From JBLHKW01 sp047618565 (GTDB taxonomy: Bacteria; Planctomycetota; UBA1135; GCA-002686595), in assembly GCA_047618565.1 (NCBI GenBank), contig JBLHKW010000217.1, positions 1-6,541 of the forward strand: a DNA stretch of 6,541 bases, given 5' to 3'. A program made the position numbers and the translations under genes. Position 1 is the first letter of the stretch, and every line of letters begins with the position of its first letter. The notes below the pieces were generated by a model, which was given only the letters and a program-made list of their open reading frames with translations, was not told where the DNA came from and searched no databases. Shown piece by piece: positions 1-5,632 of the stretch.

Positions 1-12
1 GGACTCCTCCTA

Positions 13-94
13 GCCCCGCCTTGCCCCGTCACCGCCCGCGTCGGGATACGCCCGCCAGGGCCCCGTCGCTGGCGGTGACGGGGCAAGGTGGGGC
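13..94. repeat. 24-bp inverted repeat forming a long hairpin
   Basis: The arms lie at 13-36 and 71-94. They are complementary at 23 of 24 positions, and the one exception (G18 opposite T89) is a G-U pair in RNA. The 34-nt loop contains a second small hairpin (CGGG 42-45 with CCCG 51-54). A TAG stop triplet at 11-13 touches the left arm, so this could be the end of an upstream plus-strand gene followed by its terminator. The four T's at 104-107 are too far from the stem to act as a classical U-tract. A dispersed palindromic element is the main alternative. The inverted repeat itself is certain; its role is not. Confidence 0.85.
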
Positions 95-171
95 GTCCCC
101 CCGTTTTGCTCCAGAGCCAGAAGCCGAGGGAACCATACCCGTATATCCACGCCTCCATAATCCCCCCCCCC

Positions 172-207
172 TCACCCGCGCCATATTGGCAGTCACCCGT
201 GCCATAT
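172..207 (+). repeat. Tandem 15-bp direct repeat with 21-bp period
   Basis: TCACCCGCGCCATAT (172-186) and TCACCCGTGCCATAT (193-207) differ at one position and start 21 bp apart, two turns of B-DNA. This puts both copies on the same face of the helix, as expected for paired regulator sites. The repeat lies about 105-140 bp before the clpB start codon. The repeat is seen directly; an operator role is inferred. Confidence 0.6.
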
Positions 208-224
208 CCGCATCCCGCTCACCT

Positions 225-254
225 CCCACCCCCCTCTCCCTGCCCTATACCCCC
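225..254 (-). other. Putative G-quadruplex-forming sequence on the minus strand
   Basis: The plus strand has five C-blocks (225-227, 229-234, 238-240, 243-245, 250-254) separated by 1, 3, 2 and 4 bases. The minus strand, which is the template for clpB, therefore fits the G3+N1-7 rule for a four-tract quadruplex with one spare tract. It sits 59-88 bp before the clpB start codon. Whether it folds in the cell is unknown. Confidence 0.45.
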
Positions 255-299
255 GATTCCATCCCCGGCACGCCCCTTGCATCTCCCCTCCCGGATCAC

Positions 300-306
300 A
301 GGAGGT
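300..306 (+). promoter_or_regulatory. Shine-Dalgarno sequence of clpB
   Basis: AGGAGGT lies six bases before the ATG at 313 and is a near-perfect anti-SD match. It settles the start of clpB at 313 rather than at any earlier in-frame ATG of the long open frame. Confidence 0.9.
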
Positions 307-312
307 CTCACC

Positions 313-2880
313 ATGCAATTGCCGTACACCGAACGCTCGAAGCTCGCTCTCTCCAACGCCCAGGCGCTGGCTCACTCCGCAAACAACCCGGAGCTCACCC
401 CGACGCACCTGGCCGCGGCTCTGCTCTCGGAGCCCGAGGGCATCATGTCCGCGCTGCTCGACAAGCTCTCCGCCGAGCCGCAGGCTCTGGCGCGCGAGCT
501 CACGTCCATCCTTACCGCCCTTCCGCGCTCCACGCCCACCGAGCCGAGCTCCAGCCAGCCCGCTCTCGCGCAGGCGACCGCACAGGTCCTCGCCGACGCG
601 TCCGCGTTCGCCACCTCGCTCGATGACGAGTTCGTCTCGACCGAGCACCTGCTCGTCTCGCTCACCCGCGCGGGCGGCCCCGATATCGCTCGCCTCTTCA
701 CGGCGCGCGGAATTACCACCGAGCGCATCGAAGCCGCCCTTACCGAGGTCCGCGGCGGACGTCGCGTCACGACCCCCGAGCCTGAGGCCACCTTCGACGC
801 ACTCGCGAAGTACGCCCACGACCTGACGGCCGACGCTGCCAGCGGAAAGCTCGATCCGGTCATCGGTCGCGACCAGGAGATCCGGCGCGTGATCCAGGTG
901 CTCTCGCGGCGTCGCAAGAACAACCCGGTCCTGATCGGCGACCCCGGCGTCGGTAAGACCGCCATCGTCGAGGGCCTCGCCAACCGCATCGTCGCGGGCG
1001 ACGTGCCCGACGGGCTTAAAGGTAAGCGCGTGATGTCGCTCGACCTCGGCTCCCTGCTCGCAGGTGCCAAGTACCGGGGCGAGTTCGAGGAGCGCCTGAA
1101 ATCCGTCCTGTCCGAGATCGCCGAGGCCAACGGTGACGTGGTCCTGTTCATCGACGAGATGCACACCTTGATCGGCGCTGGCGCTTCCGAGGGTGCCGTC
1201 GACGCGGCCAACCTCCTGAAGCCGGCTCTCGCGCGCGGCGAGCTGCACTGCATCGGGGCGACGACCCTGGACGAATACCGCAAGCACGTAGAGAAGGACG
1301 CCGCCCTCGAGCGCCGCTTCCTCCCCATCCTGGTGGACGAGCCCTCGGTCGAGGACACGGTCGCCATCCTGCGCGGCCTCAAGGAGCGTTACGAGGTCCA
1401 CCACGGTGTGCGCATCCAGGACAGCGCCCTCATCGCGGCATCCCGACTTGCGGACCGACACATCACGGACCGTTTCATGCCGGACAAGGCCATCGATTGC
1501 ATCGATGAGGCGGCTGCACAGCTGCGCACGGCCATCGACTCACTGCCGCCCGAGCTGGACAACATCGAACGCCGTGTCAGACGCCTCGAGATCGAGCGCG
1601 CCGCGCTGCAGCAGGATGACGGCGACGACGACCGCGCCAGCACCAAGCGTGTGGACGAGATCGGCGCGGAACTGGCAGCCTTGAACGAGGAAGCGAGCGC
1701 GCTACGTGCCCGCTGGACGACCGAGAAGGACCTGATCCAGTCCATCCGGGCCGGCAAGCTGCTGCTCGAGAGCCTGCGTGCCGAGGCCGAGAAACAGGAG
1801 CGCGAGGGCAACTACGAGCGCGTCGGAGCGATCCGCTTCGGCGAGGTGCCCGAGACCGAAGCCGACATCGAATCCGCCACCGCGAAGCTCGAGCTCGTCC
1901 AGGCCGAGGGTGCTCTGCTACCCGAAGCCGTCGACGCCGAGATGATCGCGCAGATCGTCAGCCGCTGGACCGGCATCCCGGCGGCGCGCCTGCTCGAGAC
2001 CGAGCGCGAGAAGCTCATGCACATGGAGGAGCTCGTCGGCGAGCGCGTGATCGGGCAGAGGGAGCCCATCATGGCCATCGCCCAGGCCGTGCGCCGCGCG
2101 CGTGCCGGCCTGCAGGAAACATCTCGCCCGATCGGGTCCTTCCTGATGCTCGGCCCGACCGGCGTCGGCAAGACCGAGGTCGCGCGCTCCCTCGCGGACT
2201 TCCTGTTCGACGACGAGGCCAACATGATCCGCCTCGACATGAGCGAGTACATGGAGAAGCACTCCGTCTCGCGCCTCATCGGGGCCCCTCCCGGATACAT
2301 CGGATACGACGAGGGCGGCGCCCTGACCGAAGCCGTGCGCCGCAAGCCGCACTCCGTCCTGCTCCTCGACGAGGTCGAGAAGGCGCACCCGGACGTCTTC
2401 AACACGCTGCTGCAACTGCTCGATGAGGGCCGCCTGACCGACGGCAAGGGCCGCACGGTCGACTTCACCCAGACCCTGATCCTGATGACCAGCAACCTGC
2501 GCAACCAAGAACAGGTCGAGCAGTTCTTCCGACCCGAGTTCCTGAACCGGCTCGACGAGGTCCTGCACTTCGAGGCCCTGACGAAACCACAGATTCGCTC
2601 CATCGTCGACGTCCAGCTCAAGCGACTGGCCCGCCACATGACGGAGCAGGACATCGGCCTGGAGGTGACCGAGGCCGCAAAACTCGAACTGGCCGAGCAG
2701 GGCTACGACCCGGAGTACGGTGCGCGCCCCCTGAAGCGTGCCATCCAGAAGCATGTCCAGAACACGATCGCCGAGGCGATCCTGTCGAACCGACTGGCCG
2801 CGGGTCAGACCGCCCTGGTCGATTGTGTCGAAGGGCTCTTCGTGGTCGGCGCGGCGGAGGCCCACGCCATCGCGGTCTGA
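313..2880 (+). CDS. clpB: ATP-dependent chaperone ClpB (Hsp100 disaggregase)
   Basis: This 855-residue protein is close to the 857 of E. coli ClpB. ClpB is a cytoplasmic hexameric AAA+ unfoldase that pulls polypeptides out of aggregates and hands them to DnaK/DnaJ/GrpE. The two-repeat Clp N domain covers about residues 1-148. Ring 1 has Walker A GDPGVGKT (209-216), pore loop KYRG (Tyr254), Walker B FIDE (Asp281, Glu282) and arginine fingers R334-R335. The full coiled-coil M domain (about 412-540) marks ClpB rather than ClpA. Ring 2 has Walker A GPTGVGKT (614-621), pore loop GYIGY (Tyr662), Walker B LLDE (Asp686, Glu687), sensor-1 Asn728, arginine finger R746 and sensor-2 GAR (803-805). There is no IGF/IGL ClpP-binding loop, so it should not feed ClpP. 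The segment between sensor 1 and FRPEF is about 19 residues shorter than in E. coli. The start at 313 is fixed by a strong SD. Heat-shock control is usual for the family, but no known operator is visible here. Confidence 0.97.
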   Translation: MQLPYTERSKLALSNAQALAHSANNPELTPTHLAAALLSEPEGIMSALLDKLSAEPQALARELTSILTALPRSTPTEPSSSQPALAQATAQVLADASAFATSLDDEFVSTEHLLVSLTRAGGPDIARLFTARGITTERIEAALTEVRGGRRVTTPEPEATFDALAKYAHDLTADAASGKLDPVIGRDQEIRRVIQVLSRRRKNNPVLIGDPGVGKTAIVEGLANRIVAGDVPDGLKGKRVMSLDLGSLLAGAKYRGEFEERLKSVLSEIAEANGDVVLFIDEMHTLIGAGASEGAVDAANLLKPALARGELHCIGATTLDEYRKHVEKDAALERRFLPILVDEPSVEDTVAILRGLKERYEVHHGVRIQDSALIAASRLADRHITDRFMPDKAIDCIDEAAAQLRTAIDSLPPELDNIERRVRRLEIERAALQQDDGDDDRASTKRVDEIGAELAALNEEASALRARWTTEKDLIQSIRAGKLLLESLRAEAEKQEREGNYERVGAIRFGEVPETEADIESATAKLELVQAEGALLPEAVDAEMIAQIVSRWTGIPAARLLETEREKLMHMEELVGERVIGQREPIMAIAQAVRRARAGLQETSRPIGSFLMLGPTGVGKTEVARSLADFLFDDEANMIRLDMSEYMEKHSVSRLIGAPPGYIGYDEGGALTEAVRRKPHSVLLLDEVEKAHPDVFNTLLQLLDEGRLTDGKGRTVDFTQTLILMTSNLRNQEQVEQFFRPEFLNRLDEVLHFEALTKPQIRSIVDVQLKRLARHMTEQDIGLEVTEAAKLELAEQGYDPEYGARPLKRAIQKHVQNTIAEAILSNRLAAGQTALVDCVEGLFVVGAAEAHAIAV

Positions 2881-2893
2881 GAATGAGCAAAGC

Positions 2894-2938
2894 GCGCCTC
2901 GCTCCCAACGGAAGCGAGGCGCCCAGGCCGGCGTTGGG
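2894..2938 (+). terminator. Hairpin after clpB, possible terminator or RNA switch
   Basis: A perfect 10-bp stem (2894-2903 with 2913-2922, nine-base loop) starts 13 bases after the clpB stop. It is GC-rich but has no following U-tract, so it is not a standard intrinsic terminator. Seven loop bases (2904-2910, CCCAACG) are exactly complementary to 2932-2938 (CGTTGGG). The RNA could therefore form a pseudoknot or switch to an alternative stem. It lies 54 bases before the next gene's start and could partly insulate it from clpB transcription. Confidence 0.45.
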
Positions 2939-2991
2939 CCCCGATTGAACGAAAAGGCTGGAAACTTGCGGTAGGCTGGAGTCCGGCGGCC

Positions 2992-5598
2992 ATGGATCTC
3001 TCAGAAGTCATGTCCCCCGACCTCGAGAAGCTGCTCGACGGATCGGGCTGGGTGAAAAACCTGGCCCGCAGTCTCGTCGCCGACCCGCACGCCGCGGACG
3101 ACCTGGTCCAGGAGGCCTGGATCGTCGCGCTCGAACGCGAGCCCAGGGGCGCGGACGTTCACGGCCTGCGGCGCTGGATGGCGGCCGTGGTGCGCAACCT
3201 GGCCCGTGACCGCTACCGAGGCGACGGGCGACGACGCGCACACGAGCGCAACCTCGCTCGCGACGTTACCCACGGCAACACGCACCAGGACGACGCGGCG
3301 GAAACTCTCGAACGCCTCGACACGCACCGCAAGCTGGTCGAGGCTGTCCGCGGTCTCGATGAGCCCTACCGGACGGCGATCATGCTGCGCTATCTCGAAG
3401 GGAAACGTCCCGCCGAGATAGCGCGGCGGCTCGGCGTACCGGTGCGCACCGTGGACTCGCGACTGAACCGTGCCCTCTCGAAGCTACGCGCGCAACTGAA
3501 CCGCGACTTCGAGGATGGCAATGGGACCTGGCTCCTCGCTCTGTTGCCGCTCTCCCGCGGGGGAAGCGGATGGACGATTGGAACCTTCACGGGAGCCCTG
3601 ATCATGAATGCGAAACTGAAACTCGTCGTCGTCGCGCTGACCCTCACCGGCGTCGCCGCCATCTCGGTCTTTAGCGGGGACGGAGTCGCGCCCCCGCAGG
3701 CCCTGGCCACCGACTCCAGAACGGCGATGGAACCGGTACCGGCCCGGGAGGTCAAAGGACCCGAAGCACCCGACGGGCCAGTCGCATCTGTCCGCGTGGA
3801 CGCCGCCCAGGACCAGGACGCGCACATCTCGGCCGCCGAGGCTCCAGAGCAGGTGGCCGCGTTGGGTGCCGTGTGCGGACGCGTGCTGCACGTGGATGGG
3901 ACACCAGCTTCCGACGTCCGTGTCGGAATCCACAGGAACACGGAGCGGTCGCGCAGATTTAACATGCCCACCGGGTCCGAGCAGACTGCGAGAACGGGTG
4001 TCGACGGACGTTTCACCCTCGAGACCACCCTCGTCGACCCAACCGATCACCCCCAGACTTGGGAGTTCGTGGTCCTCGATGAGCGATACTCCACGGCGTT
4101 GCAGCCCGGCAGCGCATTCCGGCAGAGCACGACGACCGAACATGTACTGGTCATCGCAGACCGCCAGCCCCTGGCGGGCACCGTACTCGACACGGCGGGG
4201 AACACGCTCGCCGGCGCTACTGTCACGGCTGACGTAGGGCACGAGATCCGCTCACGGTTCAGCGAGCTGCTCGAGGACGCACGCATCCCGCTCTGGTCGA
4301 CGACGTCCGATGTGAACGGGATGTTCGAGATCCCGGATGCGCCGCGCCTGGAGAACTGCAAGCTGGTGACCGTATGCCCCGGCTTCGCGAAGGATATCCG
4401 GCCCCTACCCGACGGCCCGACGTCCAACCTGGACATCATCCTCGGAGCGGTCGAGGACGGCTTGACGCAGCTGGATGGGATCGTCCTCGACGGTGTCGGC
4501 CAGCCTGTCGCTGGCGCCCGTGTCGCGCTCGAGTACTCGAACGGGACGACCGATGCGGATGGACGCTTCAGCCTGCGATTGTTCGGCGACGGGAAACGCG
4601 GTGTGCTGATGGCCATCAAGGCCGGATCGCTGCCGGCGCGGCTCGAGCGCTCGGGAGTGTCGAACCTCACGCACGGCGCCTGGCCCGACCCGCTCGTGCT
4701 TACCCTCGGCGGCTCACCACTCAGCATCCGCGGCCGGGTCCTCGACTCGGCCGGCAATCCGGTCGAGAAGGCCCAGGTCTGGACCACCGACGTCACCCAC
4801 TTCGGGGCTATCGAGAGCGATTTCGGACCCATGATCACGGTGGCCGCGGACGTCGAGTCCCTGCTGTCCGTCACCGAGGACGGCGAGCGTCGGGTCTGGA
4901 CCGATTCGGACGGTGCATTCGAGCTCGGTGGCCTGCTCGACAAGGACTACCGCGTCTCGGTACACGACACGAAGAACGTCAGCTTCGTGCGCACCGATCC
5001 GGTGCGGGCGGGCACCGCTAGGCTGGTGGTCGAGATGCCCGAAGAGGAGCGCATCCCGCGAGTGGGTGGCCGCGTCGTACATTCAGACGGTGAGCCCGCA
5101 GCCGGCGTCAGCGTCTCCCTTTGCCAGATGCTCTCGGAGACACCTGGGTTCAAGGACCGCATCAGCACCTCTCCGGTAACCACGGATGAGGAAGGCAAGT
5201 TCGTCCTGCGCGACGTACCCAGCACGATGACCCACGCGGATCTCTTTGGCCCCGGCCTCGACTTCGGGGACAACCGCCAGCCGATTCCCGAAGGGGCTAA
5301 CTTCGAGAACCTCGAACTGGTCACCCGACGCAGCTGCCGTGCTCGCATCGAGCTCGGCGATCCAGAGAAGGCCGACTTCTTCCGCCTGCTGGATGCGGAT
5401 GGCGAAGAGAGCCTGGTCACGATCTACAGCGGCGACTCCGCATCCGCGAGCCCACTCGGCATCCTGCTCGAAGGCCGCTCCCAGGTCTTCAGAGCGTCGG
5501 AGAGCACCAGTACGCTGATCTTGTTCAAGGGGCACGAAGAGGTTGAGAGGGTACCCCTGCAGTTGCAGGCGGACAGGCTGACGGAGTTGCAGCTGTAG
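2992..5598 (+). CDS. ECF sigma factor fused to a membrane segment and carboxypeptidase-regulatory-like repeats
   Basis: This 868-residue protein starts as a complete ECF sigma-70. Region 2 lies at about 15-85, with DDLVQEAW (36-43) and RNLARDRYR (68-76). Region 4 lies at about 112-172, with LDEPYRTAIMLRYLEG and the helix-turn-helix AEIARRLGVPVRTVDSRLNR. After a short linker comes one hydrophobic segment (about 208-227) preceded by lysines, so the C-terminus should be outside the cytoplasm. The outer part has five carboxypeptidase-regulatory-like beta units, beginning near 294, 393, 493, 578 and 690. Each has a GxVxDxxGxPxxGAxV-type strand pair and a later T-D-x-D-G-x-F-x-L turn (335-343, 438-447, 520-528, 637-645, 731-739). 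Residues 746-868 are beta-rich and unassigned. GGAG at 2978-2981 supports the ATG at 2992; Met7 is a weaker alternative. No anti-sigma gene adjoins it, so the C-terminal part may sense envelope state and restrain or localise the sigma domain (inference). The domain calls are firm; target promoters and ligand are unknown. Confidence 0.9.
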   Translation: MDLSEVMSPDLEKLLDGSGWVKNLARSLVADPHAADDLVQEAWIVALEREPRGADVHGLRRWMAAVVRNLARDRYRGDGRRRAHERNLARDVTHGNTHQDDAAETLERLDTHRKLVEAVRGLDEPYRTAIMLRYLEGKRPAEIARRLGVPVRTVDSRLNRALSKLRAQLNRDFEDGNGTWLLALLPLSRGGSGWTIGTFTGALIMNAKLKLVVVALTLTGVAAISVFSGDGVAPPQALATDSRTAMEPVPAREVKGPEAPDGPVASVRVDAAQDQDAHISAAEAPEQVAALGAVCGRVLHVDGTPASDVRVGIHRNTERSRRFNMPTGSEQTARTGVDGRFTLETTLVDPTDHPQTWEFVVLDERYSTALQPGSAFRQSTTTEHVLVIADRQPLAGTVLDTAGNTLAGATVTADVGHEIRSRFSELLEDARIPLWSTTSDVNGMFEIPDAPRLENCKLVTVCPGFAKDIRPLPDGPTSNLDIILGAVEDGLTQLDGIVLDGVGQPVAGARVALEYSNGTTDADGRFSLRLFGDGKRGVLMAIKAGSLPARLERSGVSNLTHGAWPDPLVLTLGGSPLSIRGRVLDSAGNPVEKAQVWTTDVTHFGAIESDFGPMITVAADVESLLSVTEDGERRVWTDSDGAFELGGLLDKDYRVSVHDTKNVSFVRTDPVRAGTARLVVEMPEEERIPRVGGRVVHSDGEPAAGVSVSLCQMLSETPGFKDRISTSPVTTDEEGKFVLRDVPSTMTHADLFGPGLDFGDNRQPIPEGANFENLELVTRRSCRARIELGDPEKADFFRLLDADGEESLVTIYSGDSASASPLGILLEGRSQVFRASESTSTLILFKGHEEVERVPLQLQADRLTELQL
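3591..3606 (+). promoter_or_regulatory. Possible internal ribosome binding site and start in the sigma fusion gene
   Basis: GGGAG at 3591-3595 lies eight bases before an in-frame ATG at 3604 (Met205 of the fusion). The peptide from there (MNAKLKLVVVALTLTGVAAI) looks like a signal sequence or signal anchor: two lysines, then a hydrophobic stretch. Initiation here would give a separate 664-residue exported protein lacking the sigma domain. The spacing is ideal, but in GC-rich coding DNA such purine runs also occur by chance. Confidence 0.3.
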
Positions 5599-5632
5599 CG
5601 TTACCAGCCCCGGTACGGAGCCACGCTCATCG

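Larger units (their letters stand above)
95..312 (+). promoter_or_regulatory. Non-coding leader and regulatory region of clpB
   Basis: This stretch is very C- and pyrimidine-rich and holds no plausible gene. The clpB frame stays open back to base 88, but it would encode a proline-rich stretch unlike any ClpB N-terminus. A weak sigma70-like -10 (TATACC, 246-251) is visible without a matching -35, so I do not assign a start of transcription. I see no CIRCE inverted repeat, no HAIR element, and no complete sigma32-type promoter, the usual heat-shock controls of clpB. The region contains a C10 tract at 162-171 as well as the direct repeat and G-rich (minus-strand) block listed separately. Confidence 0.6.

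Noticed and set aside
1..13. C-terminus of an upstream plus-strand gene ending at TAG 11-13
   Set aside because: Only three codons (Asp-Ser-Ser) precede the stop in the window, so no gene can be supported. It is noted only because the long palindrome starts exactly there.
88..312. N-terminal extension of clpB by 75 residues back to the ATG at 88
   Set aside because: The extension is a low-complexity proline-rich translation of C-rich DNA, overlaps half of the palindrome, and lacks ribosome-binding support. The ATG at 313 has a strong SD and matches the normal ClpB N-terminus.
193..1461. Long minus-strand open frame opposite the first half of clpB (422 codons)
   Set aside because: It is antisense to a certain gene, its composition mirrors codon bias on the other strand, and its translation resembles no family I know. 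Other long antisense frames at 372-1382, 1812-2654, 1918-2865 and 4047-4943 were dismissed for the same reasons.
313..2880. ClpA or ClpC instead of ClpB
   Set aside because: The full-length M domain between the rings and the absence of a ClpP-contacting IGF/IGL loop in ring 2 place it with ClpB.
3580..3603. GGAAC at 3580-3584 as an internal ECF -35 element
   Set aside because: No CGTC-like -10 occurs at the right distance, and the match lies within coding sequence.
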